Assembly: GCA_026936325.1 (NCBI GenBank)
Contig: JAPTHN010000003.1
Span: forward strand, 62,585,192 to 62,649,191
Length of the DNA: 64,000 bases
Source: Platynereis dumerilii
Lineage: Eukaryota > Annelida > Polychaeta > Phyllodocida > Nereididae
Direction of reading: 5' to 3'
How positions within the stretch are numbered: the first letter of the stretch is position 1; each line of letters begins with the position of its first letter. Position numbers and translations under genes: made by a program. The notes below the pieces were generated by a model. The model saw only the letters and a list, made by a program, of their open reading frames with translations, ran no database searches and was not told the DNA's origin. Positions 36,457 through 47,380 of the stretch are shown in pieces.

Positions 36457-36920
36457 AGAATCATGTGGAGTTCATAGGGTAGACCACGTCCTTGTTTGCA
36501 TTATTTCTGCATTCTAAACATCACAAATAAAAGTGTTGCTTTACCAAAGAGCCATTATTGATGTATTCTTATCCATGGAACTCAGTACTCAATACTACCC
36601 AATGTACCCATGCCTCGGTTTCCGATGGCCATTCGAGCATATTATATCCAGTAAAGCAAGTAAGAACTACAGACTTCCTCTACTTACTGCAGACAGCCTA
36701 GATCCATTGTCAAGCATACGCCATCTGCCCAGGGGAAGTCCCGAATCCTTCTTGGCTTACAGGTTAAAGGTCAGAGTCAAAATGTAACAGGATCACCACA
36801 CCTGACCCTTCTAGACACATTAACACACTCGGGACTAGAGCTGATGCTGTGGTCGATTTAGCACATCCATAGCAGTAGATGGTGAGTTTATCAGAAGGAA
36901 TACTGCTGGTATTAAATAAA
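36457..36920. other. Spacer upstream of a CpG-rich island
   Basis: A plus-strand frame at 36533-36787 (84 codons) reads moderately protein-like (SKASKNYRLPLLTADSLD) but has no splice sites or known motif. I leave it uncalled. Confidence 0.35.
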
Positions 36921-36924
36921 AATT

Positions 36925-37390
36925 ATAGCGAGGCGCGCCGAGCTCGGTCGCCGAAGGCGACCGAGCGTAGCCGAGCTTTGATGTCACGTGAGCATTTCTC
37001 AAAAGGGACTCGATCAAAAAACTTTGTACATCTGCGCAACCGCACTGACGTTGCGTCATTTGAATCCTACGGAGTTCCCGGAAAACCTCGGAAAACCTCG
37101 GAAAACCTCGGAAAACCTCAGCTGGGGGGCGACCTCATATTTGGTTGCTAAGGAGACGTCACGTAATTCACCAGCTGCTTCAGACAGCAGTTGGGTTGCG
37201 CTATGATTGATGCACTTTAAACGGCAATATCTCTGGATGTATTTAAATAGGATCAACATTTTCGGGTCTGCTGAATCATGTGTAGATCTGACTGTTATTG
37301 TGCCGAGTCACAGGCTCGTACCTTCAACATTGGAGCGGTAACAGAACATTGAAAACTGACTTCCAGGCCACGAAAATGCAGTGTGAAAAA
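36925..37390 (+). promoter_or_regulatory. CpG-rich promoter-like island
   Basis: CpG density jumps here against a CpG-poor background. In order there is a strong hairpin, GCTCGGTCGCC-GAA-GGCGACCGAGC (36943-36967). Next is GTCACGTGA (about 36982, the USF/TFEB-type E-box), then CTGACGTTGCGTCA (about 37044, CRE-like). Four tandem units of CGGAAAACCT follow (about 37079-37118). Last come GTTGCTAAGGAGAC (about 37144, an RFX-like half site) and GACGTCACG (about 37155, CRE-like). A coding-like first exon with a perfect donor follows at 37398. That a promoter lies here is inference. The hairpin part could instead be a transposon end. Confidence 0.5.
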
Positions 37391-37397
37391 CCACGAC

Positions 37398-37511
37398 ATG
37401 CATGACAAAGAGCTGGAACAAGCCAAGGACAAAATGAATGAGGTCAAAATGAAGATTGGAAATGTACCACAGTTATTCAAAATGTGTACATGGTGCATCT
37501 CAGACTCTGAG
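37398..37511 (+). CDS. Candidate first coding exon (unknown protein)
   Basis: The ATG at 37398 opens 38 codons ending exactly at a consensus donor, GAG|GTAAGTGAC, at 37511/37512 (phase 0). It reads MHDKELEQAKDKMNEVKMK, a charged, helix-prone stretch with coiled-coil character, and then IGNVPQLFKMCTWCISDSE. The frame is open for about 15 codons upstream. A short upstream ORF starts at about 37375. The CpG-rich island lies directly upstream. Joining to 40684 and 44440 keeps frame throughout and gives 125 residues plus a stop. I do not recognise the protein. The first exon is the best supported part; the join is inference. Confidence 0.45.
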
Positions 37512-38669
37512 GTAAGTGACAGTGTTTAGAATTTTGTCTGCACATTATACGTGTGACGTTAATCACGGCCAGATCACTGGCCTTTCAGTCTGAGTGATTG
37601 CATCAACGTCAACAATCTCAACCATCGCCAAAAAAGTGTGAAGAGACGTAACCAACCTTGTTAGCTCCATATTTACTTTGCAGTCCAATGCAAAACGAAA
37701 TGAAGACCCATGCCATGGTACATCCAGTGTGAATTTAATTAAAGAAACAATTATTTTCCATGTCAGAATCGTCTGACTGAAAAAATCAAACTGACAATGA
37801 CGTTCATTCCTTTTCCTGACGTCATACATTTCGTTACATTTTTCCAGGCACCTATTAACAAAAGCCAGACTTTTTTACTAACATCATAGCTATTTTGCAC
37901 CTGATGAACAACAAAGGGATCACTTTCTATTTTTGCATGTAAAATGTAACTATTTTTAATTGAGTAAATGAGTGCACGCACATAGGTCAACTTACTTAAT
38001 GATGGTAAGGGGAGGGGGATCCAGAGAAGTCTGGTGCCCCAGGGGGCGGATCCAGAAAATGTCATAAATGTACATGTAAGGGACAGACTAGACGATAGTT
38101 TGGGGGGGGGGCTATGACTACCCCGGGACATACTTTGTTTTTCATTCGTTAAGCAATCGATGAACAATCATTTTTTAACGCGGATGCGCGACAATTTTTT
38201 TTTTCGTTATTTTAACGTTACAGTACCTCAGCTACATGCAGAAATAAACTTCTCTTTTTTTTCTGTTTCAAATGGGAAACAAACTTTTTTTTTCTCCAAA
38301 AAGCCATGGCCCCATGGTCCCCCTCTGATTTAAATGGTGGCCCCTTAAGGGATTATAAAGGCCTATTAAAGCAGCATATGTAGCTGAACTATGTAATAAT
38401 ATTTCATGGACCTGTTGGCTATGAGTTACTCAACTTTTTTTGTCATTTTGGGCCAGAGTAAAGTATCATAAACTGCATTATAAAACCATACCATATTCAT
38501 TTGAGATAAAAAGTTATTTGGTTAGCCGAAAACGCCAGCTCTCTATCTATCCTAGAAGTCTAGAACCAGCAGTTGGTGATTTCTGATGGTGTCATAATTC
38601 TTCAGGTGATTTTTAATTAAGTTTAAGATGTTCAGGTGCAAGGTCAATCAAGCGTCATTGAGCAATATC
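37512..38669. other. Probable first intron, 5' part
   Basis: It has a consensus donor at its start. There are G-rich and C-rich patches at about 38011-38115 (GGGGGCGGATCCAG followed by a run of ten G) and about 38306-38350. These look like transposon debris. The motif GGGGCGGATC followed by a G run recurs at 56340-56370. Confidence 0.4.
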
Positions 38670-38674
38670 AAAAC

Positions 38675-40572
38675 CAGGGCCGTAACTAGGATTTTTTTGG
38701 AAGGGAGGCACAAACAGGCAGGGGGTCTGGGGGCCGCTCTAGGCCCCCAGAAGCCAACGGTATCCAGATCGCCTGAGATGCATTCTGGGCGTCAAGAGCT
38801 CTGATTCCATATGGAAGGCATGACAGAATTAATGCCAAAAACGTCATAAAAAATAAGGAATAAAATAAGGAATATTATTGATTTTACTTTTAAGGGGTGA
38901 TCATTTAATTTCCAGGGGATGGGGGCTTGGAGTTTTCCTTGATGGGAAATTTTTTATTTCATAGTAACGGCAGCATTCAAAATCAAGCAACACCTTAATT
39001 GCTAAGAAAACCCCCTAACAGCAATTATTTATTTCAATACTGCCCTAAAAGAATTTATTTATTTCACCAAAAAGAGCAGGAAAATATTTCCTTGAAAAAA
39101 AAGCTCCATACACTTGGTATTAAATGGTCACCCCCCAAATGAATATACGATCTGATATTCCACACCAAATGTAACTTAACTACCTCCATTCCAGCTCTTG
39201 TCCAGTCTTGTACCCCCTCTATATGCTTCTCTTCAGCTCCTGTCTCTTCCCTTCTACCTGACTGCCCCCTTCCTCCTTCTCTCTGCCAACTCCTTGTATA
39301 CTTCCCCTTTGTGCCTCCTCCGACTCTGCTACTGATAACCTCTTTCTATCTCTTCTCTTGTTCGTATGTCTGCCATCTCTCTTCCCTTTGCCTTCAACCT
39401 CGGCTGCATCCACCCTCTGCCTCCTTCCCATGTTTCCTCACTCTCCCTCCACCGGGTCCACCCTCTACTCTTTCCCCAGCTCCCACTCTCATTTTCTGAC
39501 TCTTACCTTGCATTTGCCTCCTCCCTCATGCCACCTCTCTCCTCTTTCACATATTGTGTCTCTTCCCACTGCTCCTTCCATTTTACGAGCTCCCCCCCCT
39601 GACTTGCCTCCTCTCCGATATAAAGGACTGTTTATGCCTCCTCCTACTTTGCCTTCCCAGTATTGGTCACACCCCCCTCTCTCCCTTGTCTCCTAACTGC
39701 CTCTACCCCTGTTCATCCCTACCCTTTTTCATCCCTGCGTATTACTCCATCACTCATAATTATGTGTGCCTCAAATTTCCAAATCTCCTGCTTTCTCTTA
39801 CCGTACTATTCTACCATGGATGCATTTATCTCTCTCCCCCGATATTTAGTTATCTGGCTCCCAACATGCAAAAAACATTCTGGGGCAATCTTGCTGCATT
39901 AAAATGACATTCTAGTTTCTCTTACACTCAGAAGCTATATATATATAGCTACTATATGGGACATTTTGACATTGTTTTAAATCATACTCAGAAATTACGA
40001 AAGGAGATCTGTCAAGTTCAACTTGAGCTGGTTGTGCTGAAGGCTTCTTGTGATTTGCTTCAAACTGACCCCGGTGCCATTCAAGTCATGCTTGGATGAC
40101 TGACTTGATGTTCTATGACTTGATTTGACTGACTAAGTCGACTTCGTCATCTTTTGTGACTTCACTTGACTAACCATGAACTAAGTCAGCTTGGCTAACT
40201 AAAATAATACATGAACATTGTAAATATGGGGAACACATGTTTATAATCATGCCTGTTGGAAGGGCTTAGTTGGTGTGACCAATATAGCAAAAAATTTACA
40301 GAAATATTCTGTCTTAAAATGCAAACAACATCACTCAACATGGTGTAGTTCAGGTCAAGATTATCCAATTTTGGCAATTTTGGCACCATTGGAATCGTCT
40401 TTTCAAGGCGAATCCAACGGTACCAAATATGACTTTGCAATGCACTGACTGACGGCGACGGCTTTTCTCCACGGCTCCAGGATCTAGTTTCAAAATTATG
40501 TACAAGATGTTTGCTTGGCAGAATTTCAGGGGAGGCACGTGCCTCAGTGCCTCATAGCTAGTTACGGCCCTG
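38675..40572. mobile_element. CAGGGCCGTAACTAG-ended DNA transposon in the intron
   Basis: The left end is CAGGGCCGTAACTAGGATTT and the right end is the complement of CAGGGCCGTAACTAGCTATG. GGGAGGCAC-type sequence lies just inside both ends. AAAAC flanks at 38670-38674 and 40573-40577, a 5-bp duplication. CAGGG termini are hAT-like, and 5-bp duplications are known in a subset of hAT families. The 1.9-kb body carries the polypyrimidine tract at 39190-39800 and no transposase frame. Its right end lies 111 bp before the candidate second exon. Confidence 0.8.
39190..39800 (+). repeat. Long strand-asymmetric polypyrimidine region
   Basis: About 600 bp are very rich in C and T on the plus strand, full of CCTCC, CTCTCC and TCTTCC words, with few purine runs. 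Several open frames on both strands (39219-39907) arise only because this composition lacks stop codons. It is probably an expanded and decayed simple repeat inside the transposon. Confidence 0.75.
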
Positions 40573-40683
40573 AAAACGCTATATAGAGCAGCAAAACCAG
40601 ACACTTTGTTTGTCTGGAAATGAATAATTTGTTACATTGTTGCGCTATTTGAAAAAAGGTCATTGACATCAATAGTTCTGTAG

Positions 40684-40888
40684 ATGTCAACAACGTTACT
40701 TGTCTGTGATTGGCTAATGACAGCCGAGATGACACTGACACTGACAGGTCACATGTGCATTAGCCCCAGAAACGTGGCTTACATGTTCGGGCAGGAGCTA
40801 CATGCACATACTGTTTACACTGTGCAGTTGGTGCAGTGTAATCAGTGGACAGATGATGGGTTCAAGGGAATTCCAGATAATTATGCAG
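40684..40888 (+). CDS. Candidate second exon of the 37398 gene
   Basis: A modest acceptor (AATAGTTCTGTAG) ends at 40683, and a good donor, ATGCAG|GTTAGT, follows 40888. The 205 bases continue phase 0 from the first exon and end in phase 1. They encode MSTTLLVCDWLMTAEMTLTL, a middle part with AYMFGQELHAHTVYTVQLV, and the end CNQWTDDGFKGIPDNYA. The C-terminal half reads most like protein. Two internal AG sites, after CACTGACAG and after TTAGCCCCAG, could be the real acceptor. The pyrimidine tract is weak, and this exon is the least certain link. Confidence 0.35.
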
Positions 40889-42736
40889 GTTAGTTTAATA
40901 TTGACTGAACACAAACACAGTCTGCTCTTGACTTGAGGCAGCTCGAGCTGATCGCTCACGCTGGCAGGGGGGATTGTGTTTTCTTTGAATTGAAGGGAAT
41001 TTTTTTTTAACCGTTGGACGCCAAAGTTGCCCAGACATGTATACATTGTTGGTCAGACTCAGTCGGACAAATCAAAGCATAGACTAAAGGCAGTTGACGC
41101 AATCGAGCCAAAGTTCACACCCCAGGTGAAGTGGAATCAGCCTGCATGATTCCAATCAGCCATGACACTATTCACCCATTGACAGGTGTGAATGTGGATT
41201 GCAATAACTTCCAATAAGCTGATAAGTGTGAGCTCCTGGGAGTGACAGCTGGCCTGTAGGCCTATGTAGTATGTTGACATATCACATATTCCACAAATCA
41301 AATTAAAAAATGTTTTTCCTGTTTAAGTGGTATTTGCTGGATTTATTTTCCATATTGAATCAATCAAGATTTTTTTATTTCAAGTCAATGATAAATTATT
41401 GTGATAATTTAATTCATTTTGAGATTTTGACATACATTTGATCTCATTGCAGGTACGATAAAAATATTCTGCAAAATGCAGTTAATAATTTGTAAAATGC
41501 GTCTAAATTTCCTGTGAACCTGCAACTTGGAAGACGCAAGACTTTTCTTTTTCACAAAATTAAAGAAGTTTTCAACAATTATTTGACTGTTGGCCTATTG
41601 CTCTGTGTCCTACAATCTCTGCTTTCTATGTGTACTGTGAAGCACTTGTACCAAGTCTACTTTTCTCTGTGTCTGCACCTGTAATGTCAGGATAGCTCAG
41701 GATCTAATCATTAAAAAAAAAATCAACTGAACAGCTGAAGACAATGTTCAACATTTGAAGTGCAATTGAATTGAAATATATATAATGTTAATTATTAATT
41801 GTGTGAAAGGGTTTTGTAATCAGTGTATTACAGAGAATGTCTGTCATTGATGATGTGTTAAATGCAATTAATAGAAGAACTTCCTATTGTTTCATGATTT
41901 TTTTTATTTAATTAATTTCCCCCCGTTAAGGAAAAAAAAAATAGAACAAAGACATTTTTATTCATAAATGGGATCAAATACATAGGGTAAAACGACCTTG
42001 ATTCGGACAGTTGCACTTTTAACCATGAACTGGACGACTTTTGGAATCTCTGGTGGGAAAGTGGTGCATAAAGTATGAATTTTTTTCTGCAAATATTTTC
42101 TGAAACACCTATATCTTATAGTTTTTTGCAATTCCGCAACTGAACATTTAGGGCTATCCACAGTCTGCATGTGCTTGAAAGTCAAGCTATCTCCTGTTGC
42201 GCCTGTTGATCATGTTAAGGAATGCCCGCATCATTATTGGCATAAATAATTAATTTCCATACGGCTGAGAGAGCATTGATTATTCAACTAAAACTTGTAA
42301 AAAATTTGTTTATTAAAAAAAACTATTCTAAGCCTTCACCCTAGAGATCTAATGGTTGCACCCTAAATTGTCCAGTTTGACATAATATATCTAGGCCTAC
42401 AGGATCCCCTATTCAGTTTTGGTTTTATTAGGGGTGTCTTCAGCATGAACATGATGAAATGACTACAGATATGTGACAAGACTTGCCCAGATTTAGTCCA
42501 GGGAGACTCAAGACCCGTCTCCCAAGCCAGATTTAGATTGCAGCATTGGCATAATCTTCTTTGACAATTTTCCTTCGACTGCTGTGTATGCACTATGCAC
42601 CTATGACTGCCCCCCTCCACCACATATGTATTTTTGTGGTGAGCCTGTATGCAGGCATAGCATGTAATTATTTTTTCCTGAATTTATATTCTATACTAAG
42701 TTGACAAACCTGTGAAAAACAAATACCTACATAATT
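40889..42736. other. Probable intron
   Basis: The donor at 40889 opens it. I see AT-rich sequence with no element ends that pair, plus a short A/C-rich patch near 41915-41945. Confidence 0.35.
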
Positions 42737-42841
42737 CAGGGCCTTGGAGTCAGAAGTTTTTGGATGGAGTCGGGAGACAAATTTCGATTCTTAGGTTGAG
42801 TCTTGAGTCGAAAATGAAATAGATGACTCCTGACTCCTGAA
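42737..42841 (+). mobile_element. Single end of a hAT-like element
   Basis: CAGGGCCTTGGAGTCAGAAG is followed by a dense series of GAGTC/GACTC words, ending GACTCCTGACTCCTG. This is the typical build of a hAT terminus with subterminal repeats. No matching right end was found in the window, so it is a fragment. Confidence 0.5.
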
Positions 42842-42929
42842 AATTATTCATATAATTTACAAAAACACAATTACAAAAATGTGAAATTTATTTCAAATTT
42901 TTAATTTTAATTTTGTTGGTCTCTTGCAG

Positions 42930-43083
42930 TCACAACATGGCAGACGAAAACTTCTATCTACCGATTCCGCAGTGGATGGATGATGACATTGAAGACCTGA
43001 ATTCATTCGACATGATTCCATGCTGAGAAGTTAGAAGTTTAAAAATTAGGTTTGGACGACGCGCTTGATGTCCTTGAAACCAG
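42930..43083 (+). CDS. Exon-like segment with a 29-codon frame
   Basis: A strong acceptor (TTTTGTTGGTCTCTTGCAG) ends at 42929, and a donor-like CCAG|GTAATA lies at about 43083. The ATG at 42937 has good context (ACAACATGG) and opens MADENFYLPIPQWMDDDIED, ending LNSFDMIPC with a stop at 43024-43026. It could be a 3' terminal exon, an alternative exon, or chance. It does not fit in frame between the exons at 40684 and 44440 without ending the protein. Confidence 0.3.
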
Positions 43084-43387
43084 GTAATACTCACTCCAGC
43101 ACAGTATATATTCTCTGGGTGGTAATACTGGAAATTAACAAATTTATGGAGTCGATCTGGAGCTATTTCATGTTTGTGTTTCGCCCCTGAACGGCACTCT
43201 GCCGGCCATCTTCACCCATGAAGATCGCCTGCCGTTTATATTGTCCTGAATGTCATCTGATCGTTCCCCCACAATTTTGCATCTATGCTGATCTTGGCCA
43301 TGAAGTTTGCAGTATATAATCGGATTATTCTGATCCTATTTTCCTTGATAATTCCATTTCATAGACTTGATCGCTCCAAATTCATGA

Positions 43388-43690
43388 ATGAAGGGTAGCT
43401 ATGGTGTCACTACAGAGCCTCACTCTGACTCTACTTATGTAAGGGGCCGACCAGATGCTCTTTGAGCAGGGGAGGGGCTATGGATTTTTGGTGAAAAAAA
43501 GTTCTGTTTCCCACTAGACGCTGAAAAAAAAGTCTGTTCAGCACACAAAAAGAAAAAATTCATTTCAGCATTCAAACCTATTTTCCTGCTACAATTCCAG
43601 GGCTCAAGCTCTCCAGGTAGATAAATCAGAATGAGGCTCAGGAGGGGTAGCCTTGGTGACGCTACAGAGCCTCACTTAAATAAAGGACCA
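43388..43690 (+). repeat. Pair of ~45-bp direct repeats
   Basis: GGGTAGCTATGGTGTCACTA (43392) and GGGTAGCCTTGGTGACGCTA (about 43645) are both followed by CAGAGCCTCACT. The intervening 205 bp contain GGGGCCGACCAGATGCTC and poly-A-rich sequence resembling transposon debris. This may be an unidentified element with direct terminal copies. Confidence 0.45.
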
Positions 43691-43959
43691 AAGTTGGGAA
43701 TGCCAGCACCGGTTTCTACACTTGTCACTTGTATGTTTTTCTTGATATGTGCTGTGGTTGATCATTAACAAATTATCACAGTGATGGTAGTTTTAAAACA
43801 GTGTATATCAAAGTTTATGTCCAAACTTTGGCTGCACAGTTTTTTGATTCACTGTTTGCACAAATATTGTGAATCTACAGAGCATGGAGGGAGGAGCAAT
43901 GGTAATGCTGGACAGTTGCCTTTCAAATAAACTATTTAAATGGAAAAAATTCAGTATAG

Positions 43960-44245
43960 CGGGCCGTCAATATGACCATATTCGGCAACTGGAAACGATC
44001 GTTTTCTAGTTGTTCACATGGGGGCTGCCGCCCCCACACCCCCGCCAAAACGTTACCTTGACACTATTTCAACAATTCACAACGAAATCTAATCTAAAAC
44101 TGAGTGTATTTTGTCACTTCGTTGCGTCACCAAAACAAGATCGTCGTCATGCCTTGATGGCGTCATGTAAACATTTCTTGCCTGGCTACAATGAAGTGAC
44201 GTCACGAATACATTGTTTTCCAAATATGGTCATTCTCACGGCCCG
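43960..44245. mobile_element. CpG-rich MITE with CGGGCCGT ends
   Basis: The left end CGGGCCGTCAATATGACC and the complement of the right end CGGGCCGTGAGAATGACC match over about 27 bp, continuing into ATATT(C/T)GG. The 286-bp body contains a perfect CRE, TGACGTCA, at 44197-44204 and many CpG. No clear target duplication. It lies about 190 bp upstream of the candidate third exon. Confidence 0.7.
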
Positions 44246-44439
44246 TTGAAGTGAAGTATACCCATTTAAATAATGTGTAACATACTTGCGGATCGATTTA
44301 AATTAAATAAATCACGATTTCAGTGTGCATATTAAAATGAAGATTTTAAAAACTGCAATTTTAATCTGCCATCCCTGCTGAATTGGCTATCTGATATTCT
44401 TTTCATTAGCCTTTGAAAACTTTTTTCATATATTTTCAG

Positions 44440-44498
44440 GATTTCTGACAACTTTCCTTGACGAAAAATGTGTACTCACAGAGATCTGGTGCAGATGA
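44440..44498 (+). CDS. Candidate terminal exon of the 37398 gene
   Basis: A good acceptor with a pyrimidine tract (CTTTTTTCATATATTTTCAG-like) ends at 44439. Continuing phase 1 from 40888 gives a Gly at the join, then FLTTFLDEKCVLTEIWCR and a TGA at 44496-44498. The spliced length of 114+205+59 is 378 bases, 126 codons including the stop. The join reads naturally (IPDNYAGFLTTFLDEK). Another frame of the same exon opens with ATG at 44468 (MCTHRDLVQMKQRIKLSVLH) and would continue further. The product is not recognised. Confidence 0.35.
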
Positions 44499-46981
44499 AA
44501 CAAAGAATTAAGCTCAGTGTGCTTCATCATGAAGGCGACCTAAGTGCAAAAGGTGATTTATTGTACATTAACAAGCATATTTAAATATAAAAAAATATAA
44601 AAATTTACATTTTTTCATATTTTCTAAAGAAAAAGATTATAAGGCCAAAACTTGTTTAAATGTATCATAAATAGATAATGCCCCTCCAGACTAGATTTTA
44701 CATATCGCTGTACGTGTTCACTATAACAGTGATTTGAAATGAATCAATATGCAAAAGTGACACAAAACATTGGTTTCTAATTCATGAAAAATTTGTAATT
44801 TTTCTATGAGATCTACATAAGATGTATGTATAGGCCTATTGTGTGTGAATGCCTTTGTCATTGACTTTCCTTATTCCAGCGCCACTAGACCGCTGAAAGC
44901 CGAATAGCCACCAAAGCTGTTGGAAATGCATGTTGACCATCATTATTCTCTTGGAAAGCCCAAAGAATTCTCACATAAACAATTTGGAGATATGTAGTAA
45001 TGGTTGTTTTTTCAAGAACTGTTATGCAGAGCTTTATTGCAATGCTTGTCTACATATTGATAATTTCTGATTGAAATAATTTGTTTTTGCGGCTAAGTGT
45101 GCTAAATTATCCTGGCACAATCATGAGATTCTCTATTTTATATGCCATAATTCTTTGAGTAGAGACTGGACGAAGACAAAGTCCAATAACATGGTGGTTT
45201 GTTTCTTCTGTATGGGGGCACGTGTCTGTGTTGTATTGTAAACTCCGTACAGTTGACCCATGTGCCGAAAGGTCACTCTGCATTCTTACTGGAATTGACG
45301 CTTCCTAGGGAAACCTTGCGGTGATAACTGAACTGGGATATTCAATTTTACTTTATTTTATAAAGGCTCCATATTTCAATTTCGACTTAATTCCAGTAAG
45401 TTGCAGAGTATCTGAACCTCTGCACTTCGGGGACCTTGTCGCCACTGTGAAGCAGTCTCTTTCAAACAAATTATGGCATTTATAAGTTAATTGCATTAAT
45501 ACAGACAGTCAAATTTCCTACTCGGCATGTAGCTCATATCCAATCAAATGGGCCGTCCGCATTTTAGTATGCAATGTTGCCGCTTCGCAAATTCCTCACA
45601 TCTTCATTTTGCTATTTACTGATCTACCAGTATGAAATGTGTCAATTTGGAAAGTTTTGGTTTTAAATTTTGTCAATGGCACATTGTTGAAAGCAAGGAC
45701 TGACTTTCATTTTGAACAGACGCAACAATGTTACATGCAGATAAAAATAATTTCCTTCTTTTTTAGCTTGTCTGTTTTCTTGGAAAACAAAGAGCTATTG
45801 TCGTCACTAGATCGTCTCATTGTCGCATTAAGGTTATAACAAAATGCAAAAAGGCTATTATAAGGACTTTATATAAATATAAAACAATTAACAAATTTAT
45901 ATTTTTAAGTCACAGGGCAAAATGATACAACGCTGGCAGATAGTTATTATGTGACTGAAATAATATGATCAGTAGGCCTATGTACATATTTACAATAAAA
46001 ACAAGGAATAGATGGCATGTGAATCTTATTTAGTTTTTTTTAAATGTCTCAATAAAAATGAATTTGATTGTCTTTATGTAAATTTGTATCCCTTCTGACA
46101 CAAATTTCATTAATTTTTCACGAGAAAGAGGCTCGTTGACTCTGGTCGAATATTTCCAGGTATAATTTTAGTTTGGAATTTGATTGACCCCATTTCATTG
46201 TAATTAGCCAGTAGTCTGTGCTTAATTTGAAAATGTCAACCACTTTGGCATTTGAATTTCATTAAAGGCCCCTTTCAATTCAACAATTCATAGGGGATTA
46301 ACTTCCATACTCCTCATATGTGTACAATTTTTGCATTATACCATTTTGATAATGTTAGGAGGCTCTTCCTGTTGGCGTTGGCTGTGATCGTTGCCATATT
46401 GGTTAAGGCACAATTTCTTGTTTTGCGAAGAACTGAAGATTCTCTATGTTTCTCAAATTCTCATCATATTTTATCAAATTTCCTGATTTGACTTTTGAAT
46501 AATACAAATGTTTATAATAATAATTTCCTTTGTTCTGGAGTGGTGACTAGGCCCAAAGAAACATAATTCCATTTTAATTTGTGCAAAGAAAAAAACTGTC
46601 GTCTGGTCAACTAATATTGTCTGGTGATTTCTATCTAGGGCGTTATTTCTTTCTGTTGGTCTCCAGCTCCTACAGCGACCTGATCTCACCTAGGTTGTAA
46701 AGACAATAGATAGTTAATTTTAATTGCAGCTATCAAAAATTCTACATCTGTGCCTCGCTCTTATGCTTTGGCATTTACATATTACCTTTCTTGTTTATTG
46801 CAGATTTCATTATGTCTAAAATTTTGTTTTATATGACCAACCGGGAAACATAAGTAGAATCTGTTGGTCCCTGTTGTATACTAACGGTATTCTGAAATAG
46901 CCGACCAAAGCTCATCCTTCATTTCCTACATTCTTCAATCCTTCTTTAGTTTTTGCCCCTGTACTACTTATCAATACTTAC
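44499..46981. other. No supported gene
   Basis: AT-rich sequence holding the possible 3' UTR at its start. No paired element ends or recognisable frames were found. A pyrimidine-rich AG lies at about 44879 (CCTTATTCCAG), but the following sequence hits stops early. Confidence 0.35.
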
Positions 46982-47066
46982 ATGGGATTGCTTTCACACC
47001 TAATGAAATTGATCCCTTCAATAATAATTCTACTGCCTACCCTGTTAGTCCTGATGAACCACGAAG
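46982..47066 (+). CDS. First exon encoding a signal peptide
   Basis: The ATG at 46982 opens MGLLSHLMKLIPSIIILLPT and then LLVLMNHE. This is a typical secretory signal: a short polar start (a second Met precedes Lys-Leu-Ile-Pro), a core of about 14 hydrophobic residues, then a polar end. The reading stops at a consensus donor, GAAG|GTAAGTCAG, at 47066/47067, in phase 1. Phase-1 introns straight after a signal peptide are common in genes for extracellular modular proteins. No partner exon was identified downstream. The position, just inside the right arm and pointing outward, mirrors the minus-strand cysteine-rich exon at 10118. Confidence 0.4.
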
Positions 47067-47380
47067 GTAAGTCAGTTAAAGTGCAGACCATAAGCGTGGA
47101 GTATATTATTGGATATACGTATAATGCATGATTAGAGTCATATCTACAGTAGCTATCTTTACTAGTGACTATTATGCCCATCTTTCATTATAAGAGGTCT
47201 GTCTTTCTGTCTATCTAGCTATGTGACTATCTAGCTGTCTATTTGAGGCATTGTATTCTATCCATCTGTCCTACATGTCTGATATTCCATTCTTTGTGGG
47301 CCTTTCTTAACTAAGCATATCTTGTTCAATCCTGTCCTATCCTTTTACATTTCATTTATTTAATTATATTCTGTTCTGTC
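47067..47380. other. Probable start of intron 1
   Basis: It begins with the donor GTAAGTCAG and contains a short CTGTCTATCTAGCTATGTGA microsatellite-like patch (about 47201-47250). Nothing else is supported. Confidence 0.35.

Noticed and set aside
39219-39907. Several overlapping frames of 60-117 codons on both strands
   Set aside because: All lie in the polypyrimidine tract, where stop codons are depleted by composition. They overlap each other and encode only Pro/Ser/Leu-rich strings.
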